This document shows, in pieces, positions 27,084 through 36,084 of a stretch of 64,000 nt of DNA. The notes under the pieces are model-generated. The model was given only the letters and a program-made list of their open reading frames with translations, did no database searches and was not told where the DNA came from. The stretch's first letter is position 1; every line of letters starts with the position of its first letter. The stretch comes from Mycobacterium interjectum (lineage in GTDB: Bacteria; Actinomycetota; Actinomycetes; Mycobacteriales; Mycobacteriaceae): positions 62,001 through 126,000 of the forward strand of contig LQPB01000092.1 of the NCBI GenBank assembly GCA_002102225.1. Reading direction: 5' to 3'. A program made the position numbers and the translations under genes.

Positions 27084-27944
27084 TTACAGCTTGAAGCCGG
27101 CCTTTTGCGCTGAGGACAGATCCGTGATTTCGGCCCAGTGCGAGGCGACGTCGTCCACTGACGGAGGCTGGTCGAAGTTGATGCCCGGGTTCTCGAACAG
27201 CGCGACTCGCTGCACTTTGCCGCCGCCGACGACGAAAACCGATGCGCTGTCGGGGCATTCCTCGGTGCACAGGTAGGCCACCACCGGTGCGACGTACTCG
27301 GGGGTGAGCTTTTCGAGCACCTCCTTCGGAAGGATGTCCTCGGTCATCCGGGTCGCCGCGATCGGGGCGACCGCGTTCGCCTTGATGTTGTACTTGGCAC
27401 CTTCCAGCGCCAGCGTGTTGATCAGGCCGACCAGGCCGAGCTTGGCCGCCCCGTAGTTGGTCTGCCCGAAGTTGCCGAACAGACCGCTGGTGGAGGTGGC
27501 GACGACGACGCGGCCGTAGCTCTGCTCCCGGAAATGCGGCCAGGCAGCGCGGATCACGTTGTATCCGCCGTAGAGGTGCACCTTGAGCACGGCGTCCCAG
27601 TTCTCGGACGTCATCTTGTGGAAGGTGCCGTCGCGCAGGATCCCCGCGTTGCTCACCACGCCGTGCACCGCGCCGAATTCGTCGATGGCGGTCTTGATCA
27701 TGTTCTCGGCACCCTCGGGGTCCGCGACGCTGTCGTAGTTGGCGGCCGCCCGGCCCCCCGCGTCCTTGATCTCCTTGACCACCTGGTCGGCCATGTTGTG
27801 GCCGGCGCCGGTGCCGTCGCGGGACCCGCCGAGGTCATTGACGACGACGCTGGCACCCTCGCGGGCGAGGGTCAGGGCGTATTCACGGCCCAATCCCCCA
27901 CCGGCTCCGGTGACGACGATGACGCGATCCTGCACTCCAGGCAT
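27084..27944 (-). CDS. SDR family, MFE-2/17beta-HSD4-like dehydrogenase (Rv0148-like)
   Basis: A 286-aa short-chain dehydrogenase with the long N-terminal fingerprint of peroxisomal multifunctional enzyme: VIVVTGAGGGLGREYALTLA, VVVNDLGGSRDGTG, then VSNAGILRDGTFHKMTSENW, the catalytic Ser in VVVATSTSGLFGN and Tyr/Lys in NYGAAKLGLVG. It therefore likely oxidises 3-hydroxyacyl-CoA in fatty-acid or sterol side-chain degradation. Residues 215-286 are a tail with VAYLCTEECPDSASVFVVGGG. It is translated from ATG at 27944, with the quinone oxidoreductase 4 nt downstream. Confidence 0.92.
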   Translation of the reverse strand: MPGVQDRVIVVTGAGGGLGREYALTLAREGASVVVNDLGGSRDGTGAGHNMADQVVKEIKDAGGRAAANYDSVADPEGAENMIKTAIDEFGAVHGVVSNAGILRDGTFHKMTSENWDAVLKVHLYGGYNVIRAAWPHFREQSYGRVVVATSTSGLFGNFGQTNYGAAKLGLVGLINTLALEGAKYNIKANAVAPIAATRMTEDILPKEVLEKLTPEYVAPVVAYLCTEECPDSASVFVVGGGKVQRVALFENPGINFDQPPSVDDVASHWAEITDLSSAQKAGFKL

Positions 27945-27998
27945 CAGGTTCCTCTCTCCTGTTCAAAGGACTTGGGGGGTACGGGAATAGGGGTTGTG

Positions 27999-29438
27999 TC
28001 AGAACATTCTGCGAGCCATCTTCATGGCACGCGCGGTGTAGGGCGGGTAGATGAACTTTGACAGGTCCGGCCGGGTCGGCTTGGTCAACACCGACTTGCG
28101 GTGACTGAACTCCTCGAAGCCATAGCGGCCGTGGTAGGCGCCCATGCCCGACGCGCCGACGCCGCCGAAGGGCAGCTTGGCCGTCGACACCTGGAAGGCC
28201 AGGTGGTTGACCAGCATGCCGCCGGCCGGCACCTGCTTGATCACCCGCTCGCGCGTCTCGCGCGTCTTGGTGAACAGGTAGGCGGACAGCGGCTTGGGCC
28301 GCGAGTTGACGAAACGTATTGCGTCATCGAGGGATTGGACCGTGATCACCGGCAGCACGGGACCGAAGATCTCGTTCTGCATCAGCGGGCCGTCCGGATC
28401 GGGGTCGACGACAACTGCGGGCTGGATGCGCAGGCTCGACGGGTCACATTTGCCACCGACGACGACCTTGCCGTCACCGCCGGAGAGGTAACCGCTGATG
28501 CGGTCGAACTGGCGCTGGTTGACGATCCGCATGCCGTCGGGCTTGTCCGACGTGAACTTGGTGATGGCGGCGCCGATCTTGCTGACCAGCTCATCGCGAA
28601 TCTTTGCGTCCGCCAGCACGTAATCTGGTGCGACGCACGTCTGCCCGGCGTTGAGCAGCTTCATCCAGGCGATCCGCTTGGCCGCGACCTCGACGTCGGC
28701 GTCCTCCGCCACGATCACCGGGCTTTTGCCGCCGAGTTCCAGCGTGCACGGGGTCAGGTGGGGTGCCGCACCTTCATACACCTTGCGGCCGATCTCGGTG
28801 CCACCGGTGAACAACACGCGGTCCAGGCCCTGGGCGATGAGCTCCTGGCTCACCGAACCGTCGCCCTCGACCACGGCGATCGCGTCGTTGTCGAGATAGC
28901 GCGGCACCAGGTCGGCCATCAGGTGTGCGGACGCCGCGGCGATCTCCGACGGTTTGAGAATGACGGCGTTTCCCGCGGCGATCGCGCCGACCGCCGGCCC
29001 CAGCGTCAGATAGAACGGGTAGTTCCACGCGCCGATGATCAGCACGGTGCCGTAGGGCTCGTATTCGATCCAGCCGCGGCCGGGTAGCTGCGGCACTTCG
29101 AGCAGCTGGTACTTGCGGCGCGTCCACCTGCGCACGCGCTTGGCCGCGAACTTCGCCTCCCCGGCCGTCGTCGCAACGTCGGCGATGAACGACTCGAACG
29201 GGCTGCGGTCCAGGTCCTCGGCGAGCGCGGCGGCGATGGCCGCTTCGTTCTCTTCCATCAACTTCGCCAGCTGCAGCAACTGCCGCCTGCGCCACTCGAT
29301 GTCGCGGGTGCGGCCGGTGGCGAAGGTCTTGCGCAGTCGAGCGACCGTGGCCGGGATGTCGACGGCCCGAGCCTCGGATCGAGAGGGGGCGCCGTTCGTG
29401 GATTCCGATGTCGTCGGTGCAACCGATTCGGTGGTCAT
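27999..29438 (-). CDS. Aldehyde dehydrogenase family protein (Rv0147-like)
   Basis: A 479-aa NAD(P)-dependent aldehyde dehydrogenase of the class 3 (ALDH3) type. It has GTVLIIGAWNYPFYLTLGP, the catalytic Glu in CTLELGGKSPVIV, the nucleophile Cys in LLNAGQTCVAPDYV, FGPVLPVITV and a C-terminal positively charged segment (RAMKMARRMF), reminiscent of the membrane-tethering tail of fatty aldehyde dehydrogenases. A long-chain aldehyde substrate is thus plausible. ATG at 29438 follows GGAAGGAC. It precedes the Rv0148-like gene by 54 nt. Confidence 0.93.
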   Translation of the reverse strand: MTTESVAPTTSESTNGAPSRSEARAVDIPATVARLRKTFATGRTRDIEWRRRQLLQLAKLMEENEAAIAAALAEDLDRSPFESFIADVATTAGEAKFAAKRVRRWTRRKYQLLEVPQLPGRGWIEYEPYGTVLIIGAWNYPFYLTLGPAVGAIAAGNAVILKPSEIAAASAHLMADLVPRYLDNDAIAVVEGDGSVSQELIAQGLDRVLFTGGTEIGRKVYEGAAPHLTPCTLELGGKSPVIVAEDADVEVAAKRIAWMKLLNAGQTCVAPDYVLADAKIRDELVSKIGAAITKFTSDKPDGMRIVNQRQFDRISGYLSGGDGKVVVGGKCDPSSLRIQPAVVVDPDPDGPLMQNEIFGPVLPVITVQSLDDAIRFVNSRPKPLSAYLFTKTRETRERVIKQVPAGGMLVNHLAFQVSTAKLPFGGVGASGMGAYHGRYGFEEFSHRKSVLTKPTRPDLSKFIYPPYTARAMKMARRMF

Positions 29439-29596
29439 CGTTGTCCTTCCCGAGCAGAGTTGCCCGCTGCAACGCGGGTGGCCGCTCATCGGTGTTAACC
29501 GCGATCCTAACCATCCGGTTGGGAGAGCAATAGGAAGGATCCGCCCCGACCGAATCCGCTCGATCCGGTCGACGGCATTTCAGGTCAGGGTTTCGC

Positions 29597-29625
29597 GGCC
29601 GTCACGAAGCCCTTCGTGAACGGCC
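29597..29625. terminator. Hairpin downstream of the methyltransferase pair
   Basis: GGCCGTCACGAA (29597-29608) pairs with TTCGTGAACGGCC (29613-29625) with one bulged base and a 4-nt loop. It lies 50-80 nt past the stop of the methyltransferase at 29677 in its direction of transcription and 159 nt before the aldehyde dehydrogenase start. The remaining 29439-29676 gap shows no coding signal I trust. Confidence 0.45.
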
Positions 29626-29676
29626 CCTCCTCCGACTGTGGCGCCCGGCCCAGGAATCGTCCGCCGTCCGCGGCAT

Positions 29677-30630
<954 letters not shown>

Positions 30631-31575
30631 CTATCGGGTGTTCGGCTGGTCGAGACGCGCTCGCAGCAAGGTGCTGCGGACGGCCTCGTCGGCCAGGTCG
30701 TCGGGAACCGGTCGGCCCAACCGGGCCATCTCCTCGCGGTTGTCCACGGCATTCACCTGCCAGCCGTGGTCGGACAGCCATTTCAGGGCGTCCGTGCGGT
30801 CGGGTTCGTGAAAGGTCAGCGCTTGGACGTTGACGTCCAGGCCGAGCCGCTCCCGCATGCGCAGCCAGCGCTGCGAGTTGCTGCGCGAATTCAGGCCGAA
30901 GACCTCGACGGCGACCTCGCTGCCCGGGGCGCTGAGGGCGGTGAACATCTCGAACAGCCGGTCCTGGGCATCGCTCGGCAGGTAGGGCAGCAGGCCCTCC
31001 GCCAGCCACGCGGTCGGTTGGGCGCGGTCGAACCCGGCGTCGGTCAGGGCGGCGGGCCAGTCGTCACGCAGATCGATCGGAACGGGGCGCCTGCTCGCGG
31101 TGGGGGCCGCGCCGTGCTGCTCGAGGATCCCGGTCTTGTACTCCAGCACCTTGGGCTGGTCGATCTCGTACACCGCGGTGCCCGGCGGCCAATTCAACCG
31201 GTAGGCCCGCGAATCGAGCCCCGCGGCCAAGATCACCACCTGCCGAATCCCCGCGCGGACGGCGTCCTCGAAGTACTCGTCGAAGAAGTGCGTGCGCACC
31301 GCCTGGTAGTCGATCCCAATCCGATGCGCGCGCTTGCCGTGTGGATCGCCGTCCAGCCAGGCCAACTCGGCGTCGGCCAGCCGCGCCCACGCCGGTCCGG
31401 CCGAAGACACCAACGGGCGAGCAAATTCGTCGCGGATCAGCGGATCGGCCCCGGCCGTCTCGACCGCGCGCGCCGCGGCGACGCCCAACGCGGTGGCGCC
31501 GACCAGTTCGGTGATGGCCCAGCTGTCGCCGGCCGTGCGTAACGAAGGAGGTAAGGACGCATCCAGATCAGTCAT
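30631..31575 (-). CDS. SAM-dependent methyltransferase, TIGR00027 family (Rv0145-like)
   Basis: A 314-aa paralogue of the preceding protein, with [68 protein letters not shown] and [20 protein letters not shown] at corresponding positions. Chosen start is ATG at 31575 (MTDLDASL); another in-frame ATG at 31587 would add four residues. The upstream region 31576-31658 is AT-richer than average and carries the direct repeat TTAGTTAG, a possible promoter/operator next to the TetR gene end. Confidence 0.92.
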   Translation of the reverse strand: MTDLDASLPPSLRTAGDSWAITELVGATALGVAAARAVETAGADPLIRDEFARPLVSSAGPAWARLADAELAWLDGDPHGKRAHRIGIDYQAVRTHFFDEYFEDAVRAGIRQVVILAAGLDSRAYRLNWPPGTAVYEIDQPKVLEYKTGILEQHGAAPTASRRPVPIDLRDDWPAALTDAGFDRAQPTAWLAEGLLPYLPSDAQDRLFEMFTALSAPGSEVAVEVFGLNSRSNSQRWLRMRERLGLDVNVQALTFHEPDRTDALKWLSDHGWQVNAVDNREEMARLGRPVPDDLADEAVRSTLLRARLDQPNTR

Positions 31576-31658
31576 GACCCGAACCATGCTACCGAATAAG
31601 TTAGTTAGCCTATACGCTTTGTGCGCAACTTCACTGCCCCCCGCAGCGGCTCGAGCGG

Positions 31659-32294
31659 TCAGGTTTCAGGGCGCCAGAGCGCGCCCTCCAAGAGCTGCCG
31701 CAGCATCCCGGTGACGGCCAACATCGCCTGGTAGCTGCGGACGTAGCCGGCGTAGAGGCCCACGCCGCAGATCACCACGAGCAGCGTCTCGACCAGGGCC
31801 GAGGGATCGGTACTGGGGATGACCTCGCCGCGCTCGATCGCATCGTTGACGACGCGCATCAGGAATTCACGACTGAGCAGGACGGAATCGTTCTCGGTTC
31901 GGCGTAATTCCGGGTGCCGCTGGAATTCCAGCACGGCGGTGATGAGGAACGCCGATCCGGCGGGATTCTCCGAATTGGCTCGCACCGCGGCCGAGATGAA
32001 CGCCGTGAGTCTTCCTATGAGAGTGGCCTCGCGCTCCGCCTGTTTGATGCCGGCCCCGATGAACAATTTGTTGGTTTCGTCCAGCACCTCGCGGAACAGC
32101 ACCCGTTTGCTGGAGAAGTAGTGGTTGATCGCGGGCCGGGTCAGGTCCGCCTTTGCCGCGATCGCCTGGAAGGTCGCGCCGTCGTATCCACGTTCGCTGA
32201 ACACCAGGCGGGCGGCCTGGATAATTCGTTGACGAGTCTCGTCCGCCTTGGCGGCAGGCGGGCGCCCGGGCCTGCGACTCGCCGTTGCCGACAT
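31659..32294 (-). CDS. TetR/AcrR family regulator (Rv0144-like)
   Basis: A 211-aa TetR protein with a basic lead ([19 protein letters not shown]) and [28 protein letters not shown] at about residues 40-65. The C-terminal domain has an unassigned ligand site. It begins 2 nt after the stop of the pirin gene, so the two are cotranscribed, and it precedes the two methyltransferase genes on the same strand; M. tuberculosis Rv0144 has the same relation to Rv0145/0146. Possible operators are the palindromes in the pirin/ClC promoter region. Confidence 0.92.
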   Translation of the reverse strand: MSATASRRPGRPPAAKADETRQRIIQAARLVFSERGYDGATFQAIAAKADLTRPAINHYFSSKRVLFREVLDETNKLFIGAGIKQAEREATLIGRLTAFISAAVRANSENPAGSAFLITAVLEFQRHPELRRTENDSVLLSREFLMRVVNDAIERGEVIPSTDPSALVETLLVVICGVGLYAGYVRSYQAMLAVTGMLRQLLEGALWRPET

Positions 32295-32296
32295 TG

Positions 32297-33259
32297 CTAA
32301 ATTGTGCCACCGCCCCGGTGCGGCATTAGAGCATTTGGCGGAATGGTGCCGAACTTCCCGGCTTGGTAGTCCTGCAGCGCATCGACCAATTCCGCCCGGC
32401 TGTTCATCACGAAAGGCCCATAGTGGAATACCGGCTCCCGGATCGGCCTCCCACCCAGCAGCAGCACATCAATCGCCTCGCGAGTGCCCCCCACGGTAAT
32501 CCGGTCACCCGGCCCGAGCACGGCCAATTGCCCCGAGCGAATCGGGTGGGAGACGGGACCGACATGTCCGCTGCCGGACAGCACGTACACCAGGGCATTG
32601 AAGTCGCGGCGCCACGGGACGTCGAGCCGAGCGCCGTTTGCGATCGTCGCGTGCGCCAACGTGATCGGGGTGTGGGTGATGCCCGGGCCACGGTGCCCGT
32701 CGATCTCGCCCGCGATGATGCGGACCAGGGCCCCGCCGTCGTCCGAGGCGAGCAGTGCGGCGTCGTCGCCGTCGATCGCTTGATATCGCGGCGGAGCGAA
32801 TTTGTCCCTCTTCGGCAAATTCACCCAAAGCTGGATGCCATGGAAGACCCCACCGCTTTCCACCAGTTCGGCCGGCGGAGTTTCGATGTGCAGGATGCCC
32901 GATCCGGCCGTCATCCATTGCGTCGCGCCGTCGGTGATCAGGCCCCCACCGCCGTGCGAATCCTGGTGCGCGAACTTGCCGTCGATCATGTAGGTGACGG
33001 TTTCGAAGCCGCGGTGCGGATGCCAATCGGTGCCCCTGGGCTCGCCCGGCTGGTACTCGACCTCCCCCATCTGGTCCATGTGCACAAAGGGATCCAGGGC
33101 GGTGGCGCTGACCCCGGCGAACGCGCGCACCACCGGGAAGCCCTCGCCCTCGTAGCCCCGCGGGCCGGTCGTGATCGAACGGACCGGCCGTCCGGTGTCT
33201 CCGGGACCTGCGGCGACGATGCGCGGCAACGTGAGCGTGTCTGCGGTTACGGCAGGCAT
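32297..33259 (-). CDS. Pirin family protein
   Basis: A 320-aa bicupin pirin. The N-terminal cupin keeps the metal-binding pattern: FVHMDQMGEVEY, DWHPHRGFETVTYMIDGKFAHQDSHGG, where His-x-His, a later His and a Glu are the usual Fe ligands; the C-terminal cupin runs ALVYVLSGSGHVG to GPFVMNSRAELVDAL. Bacterial pirins are quercetinase-like dioxygenases or redox regulators; the role here is unknown. The ATG at 33259 has an excellent AAGGAGGT site 5 nt upstream, so the open frame further upstream is not used. It is divergent from the ClC gene and cotranscribed with the TetR gene. Confidence 0.92.
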   Translation of the reverse strand: MPAVTADTLTLPRIVAAGPGDTGRPVRSITTGPRGYEGEGFPVVRAFAGVSATALDPFVHMDQMGEVEYQPGEPRGTDWHPHRGFETVTYMIDGKFAHQDSHGGGGLITDGATQWMTAGSGILHIETPPAELVESGGVFHGIQLWVNLPKRDKFAPPRYQAIDGDDAALLASDDGGALVRIIAGEIDGHRGPGITHTPITLAHATIANGARLDVPWRRDFNALVYVLSGSGHVGPVSHPIRSGQLAVLGPGDRITVGGTREAIDVLLLGGRPIREPVFHYGPFVMNSRAELVDALQDYQAGKFGTIPPNALMPHRGGGTI

Positions 33260-33293
33260 CCCTACCTCCTTCGATAAGTGCTGAGCGGTATAA

Positions 33294-33309
33294 CCGGACT
33301 GTGGTCCGG
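33294..33309. promoter_or_regulatory. Palindrome in pirin/ClC divergent region
   Basis: CCGGAC-TGTG-GTCCGG, perfect 6-bp arms with a 4-nt centre, 35 nt upstream of the pirin start. It may be an operator for the cotranscribed TetR protein or the first hairpin of a structured pirin leader RNA. Confidence 0.45.
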
Positions 33310-33314
33310 ATATT

Positions 33315-33362
33315 CCCCGCGGTGGCACCGCCCTCCGGGGCTCCCCAACGGTGCTCGTTGGG
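33315..33362 (-). other. Two further hairpins in the pirin 5' region
   Basis: Hairpin A: CCCC (33315-33318) with GGGG (33337-33340) around GCGGT-GGC-ACCGC (33319-33331). Hairpin B: CCCAACG (33344-33350), loop GTGCT, CGTTGGG (33356-33362), a perfect 7-bp stem. With the palindrome at 33294 they form three adjacent stem-loops. If the pirin transcript starts upstream in the AT-rich patch near 33400, all three lie in its leader. No known riboswitch consensus was recognised. Confidence 0.4.
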
Positions 33363-33381
33363 CCGTCGTCCCGACCCCCTA

Positions 33382-33420
33382 TTGAAGGTCCGCCAATGGT
33401 TGTATAAAGCAATATTTGCT
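33382..33420 (+). promoter_or_regulatory. AT-rich promoter candidate for ClC gene with overlapping palindrome
   Basis: TTGAAG (33382-33387) and TATAAA (33403-33408) resemble -35/-10 boxes, but with a short 15-nt spacer. The palindrome AGCAA-TAT-TTGCT (33408-33420) overlaps the end of the -10 box, a suitable repressor position. This is the most AT-rich stretch of the divergent gap. Confidence 0.35.
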
Positions 33421-33498
33421 GAGGTAAGGGTCGCCGTGCGTGTCCAACCCTGAGATGGTGCAAAGCGAGAAGGTCAACTAGCGGGAGGGGCGACGCGG

Positions 33499-35466
33499 AT
33501 GCTGTCCAACACACTCGGGCGGGGAGCCGGCTGGCTACGAGGAAACCGTTTGGGGTTGTTCTGCCTGGCAATCGTGGTGGGAATTGGCGCCGGGCTTGGC
33601 GCGGCAGCATTCCGCTACTTGATCTACTTCGTCACCTGGCTGGCGACCGGACACGACGAGTTCGGCCAGCAGGGCTGGGTGGCCAGCGATCACCTGCCCT
33701 GGTTGGGAATCGGATTCTTCGTGGCCATCCCGGTCATCGGCGGCCTGCTATACGGGCCGCTGATATCGCGCTTCGCGCGCGAGGCCCGGGGCCACGGCGT
33801 GCCTGAGGTCATGATCGCGGTGGCCGAAAACGGTGGCCGCATCCGTCCGCAGGTCACGGTGGTCAAAGCGCTCGCGTCCGCACTGTGCATCGGCACGGGC
33901 GGATCGGTCGGCCGCGAGGGGCCGATCGTGCAGATCGGCGCGGCGCTGGCATCCAGTTTCGGCCAGTGGGTGCGGATGCCGGAAAACCGGCTGCGGGTTC
34001 TGGTGGCCTGCGGCGCTGCCGGCGGTATCTCGGCGACGTTCAACGCGCCCATCACCGGTGTCTTCTTTGCTGTGGAACTGATTCTGCGGGAACTTTCCGT
34101 GGAAGCGATCTTCACCATCATGCTGTCGGCGATGGTCGCCGACGTGATCTCGCGGGTGTTTTTCGGCTCTGCCCCTTTCCTCACGCAACTGCCAACCGGC
34201 ATTGCGCTGGACCACATCGCGAATTACGTCTTGGTGGCCCTGCTTGCGGCGATCGCCGGAGCGCTCGGGGTCTTGTTCAAAACAGTGCTGTATAAGACCG
34301 AGGATCTCTGCGACCGCGTCTGGGGCGGACGCCCGGACTGGGCGCGCCCGGCGGTTGGCGGAATCGTGCTGGGCCTGCTGCTGCTCGCGGTGCCGCAGCT
34401 GTACGGGGTCGGCTATCCGGTGATGTACGCCGCCTTCGCGGGTCACTACGCGCTGTGGTTTCTCGTGATACTCGCCTTCGGCAAGATGTTGGCCTGCAGT
34501 TTGACCATTGGCATCGGCGGCTCAGGCGGTGTGTTCGCGCCCTCACTGTTCGTCGGCGCCACTTCCGGCATGGCCTTCGGCTTGATCGTCCATCAGATGA
34601 TTGGCCCCGGCGCCGGACCGCCGGCGCTCTACGCAATCGTCGGAATGGGCGCCGTGTTCGCGTCAGCGGCAAGAGCCCCGCTCACCTCACTGGCGAGCAC
34701 GGTGGAGATGACCGGTGACTTCACCCTCACGCTGCCGGTCATGTTGGCCGTCGCCGTCGGCACGACCGTTTCCCGCGCGCTCTCCTACGGCACCATCTAC
34801 ACGACCAAGCTGCTGCGCCGCGGCATCGACATCGAGCGCCCCACTCCCACCCATGCGTTTGCCAACCTGACCGCGGCCGACGCCATGCACCCGTTCAGCG
34901 TTCCGCTCGACCTCGCGGGCCACCGCGGCGACGCTGCCCAGGACTGGACGACCCTCCTCGGCCCGGTTACGCGCGTTCGCCAACCACAGGCGCTGTTCGC
35001 CAACGACAGCTTGGCCCAAGCGCTCCGGCAGCTCGTCCTCTACGGTCGCGACGGGCTTCCGGTCATCGACACCGAGGCCCGGCACGTCCAAGGCTGGCTC
35101 ACCAACCAAAATGTGCTGCGCGCCGTCGACGCCTACCTCGCCGATGTGCAACCCGACATCGCCGCCAGCCACCAAGCCGCTGAATGGGCCGATCCGCGTG
35201 CGACTACGGCCGAACATGACCCCCATAGCCAACTCGCCGGGTATCAGATCGTCGAACACACCCTGACCCCTGCTTCCGCCGCCGTCGGCCGGCTTGTCGG
35301 CGAACTCGACTGGCCAGCCGGCCACTTTCCGGTGTCGGTGCTGCACAACCGGCAACTCGTCGACGCCGACGCCACCGTGCGACTGTCCGCGGGTGATCGG
35401 CTCAGCATCCTCGTGCCCACGAACGGCGTCGACACGAAGGAATACGACGGATCGACGTCCCGCTAG
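33499..35466 (+). CDS. ClC-type chloride channel/antiporter with CBS and TrkA-C-like tail (Rv0143c-like)
   Basis: A 655-aa membrane protein. The ClC core (about residues 15-430) has GHGVPEVM, GSVGREGPIVQIGAAL (gating Glu at residue 140), NAPITGVFFAVELILREL and GSGGVFAPSLFVGA, the anion-path motifs. After it come a CBS pair (about 455-590; AADAMHPFSVPLD, DGLPVIDTEARHVQGWL) and a C-terminal TrkA-C/RCK-C-like domain (about 600-645; VGELDWPAGHFPVSVL, LSAGDRLSILVP). M. tuberculosis Rv0143c is about 490 aa as I remember, so the cytoplasmic tail is an addition. The position of the inner proton-transfer Glu of E. coli ClC aligns with Leu194. ATG at 33499 follows GGGAGGGG. Its stop overlaps the dps stop by 4 nt. 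Confidence 0.92.
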   Translation: MLSNTLGRGAGWLRGNRLGLFCLAIVVGIGAGLGAAAFRYLIYFVTWLATGHDEFGQQGWVASDHLPWLGIGFFVAIPVIGGLLYGPLISRFAREARGHGVPEVMIAVAENGGRIRPQVTVVKALASALCIGTGGSVGREGPIVQIGAALASSFGQWVRMPENRLRVLVACGAAGGISATFNAPITGVFFAVELILRELSVEAIFTIMLSAMVADVISRVFFGSAPFLTQLPTGIALDHIANYVLVALLAAIAGALGVLFKTVLYKTEDLCDRVWGGRPDWARPAVGGIVLGLLLLAVPQLYGVGYPVMYAAFAGHYALWFLVILAFGKMLACSLTIGIGGSGGVFAPSLFVGATSGMAFGLIVHQMIGPGAGPPALYAIVGMGAVFASAARAPLTSLASTVEMTGDFTLTLPVMLAVAVGTTVSRALSYGTIYTTKLLRRGIDIERPTPTHAFANLTAADAMHPFSVPLDLAGHRGDAAQDWTTLLGPVTRVRQPQALFANDSLAQALRQLVLYGRDGLPVIDTEARHVQGWLTNQNVLRAVDAYLADVQPDIAASHQAAEWADPRATTAEHDPHSQLAGYQIVEHTLTPASAAVGRLVGELDWPAGHFPVSVLHNRQLVDADATVRLSAGDRLSILVPTNGVDTKEYDGSTSR

Positions 35467-36011
35467 GAGGCGCTGCGCGCGCTGCTCGCGGCGTCCTTTT
35501 CGGTGGACGAGCCCTCGTGCGTGAGCTCGCCGCCCGCGCTCTCCAGGTGGGCCCGGACGAACCATTGGAACTTCTCCAGATTCCCGGCCTGATCGATCAG
35601 CAGGTCCTGGGTGACGGGGTCGAGTTCCTCGGTCTCCTCGATGTATTTGCGGGTGTCTTCGATGACGCCGGTGTAGACCAGGTCCAGCGCGGCCAGGTGC
35701 GCCTGGACGCAGTCGCGGCCCACCGAGTAGTCGTCCCAGGTGCGGTCCTTGAGGATCGCTCCCGGCGTGCCCTGCGGTGACGCCCCCAGTGCGGCGATGC
35801 GCTCGGCCACGTCGTCGGCAAACCCGCGGACCGCGTCGACCTGCGGATCGATCATCTCGTGCACGCCAATGAAGTTGGGGCCCACCACGTTCCAGTGGAT
35901 GTGCTTCAACGTCAGGTGAAGGTCGTTGTAGGTGCTCAGTTGCTTCTGCAGCAATTCGGTAAGCCGCGCCGCCTGTTTGTCGGTCAATCCCGGAATGGTG
36001 AACTGTGTCAT
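35463..36011 (-). CDS. dps: Dps, ferritin-like DNA-binding starvation protein
   Basis: An 182-aa Dps. The ferroxidase ligands at the dimer interface are visible: TLKHIHWNVVGPNFIGVHEMID (two His and the Asp/Glu of HE-x-x-D) and the helix FADDVAERIAALGASPQG. The C-terminus is a mobile, charged tail (LTHEGSSTEKDAASSARSAS) as in M. smegmatis Dps1, where it helps bind DNA. Dps oxidises Fe(II) with H2O2, stores iron and compacts the nucleoid. ATG at 36011 follows GGGAGGG. A canonical SigF promoter lies upstream. M. tuberculosis lacks dps, so this is a species difference within a conserved segment. Confidence 0.95.
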   Translation of the reverse strand: MTQFTIPGLTDKQAARLTELLQKQLSTYNDLHLTLKHIHWNVVGPNFIGVHEMIDPQVDAVRGFADDVAERIAALGASPQGTPGAILKDRTWDDYSVGRDCVQAHLAALDLVYTGVIEDTRKYIEETEELDPVTQDLLIDQAGNLEKFQWFVRAHLESAGGELTHEGSSTEKDAASSARSAS

Positions 36012-36054
36012 CGATCCCTCCCTGCTTCGCACATGGTCACGTCTCCTCGGTGGG

Positions 36055-36081
36055 TTACCCGATGGCAGTTGCCGGAAACCC
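36055..36081 (-). promoter_or_regulatory. SigF-type promoter of dps
   Basis: Minus strand: GGGTTT, 15 nt, GGGTAA; the -10 box is at 36055-36060 and the GTTT at 36076-36079. This fits the mycobacterial SigF pattern GGTTT-N15-17-GGGTA. The 5' leader would be about 37 nt. dps is a known SigF target in M. smegmatis as far as I recall. Confidence 0.6.
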
Positions 36082-36084
36082 GGG

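Noticed and set aside
33294-33362. Fluoride (crcB) riboswitch upstream of the ClC gene
   Set aside because: The hairpins do not show the riboswitch consensus I remember, and they lie on the pirin side of the gap rather than next to the ClC start.
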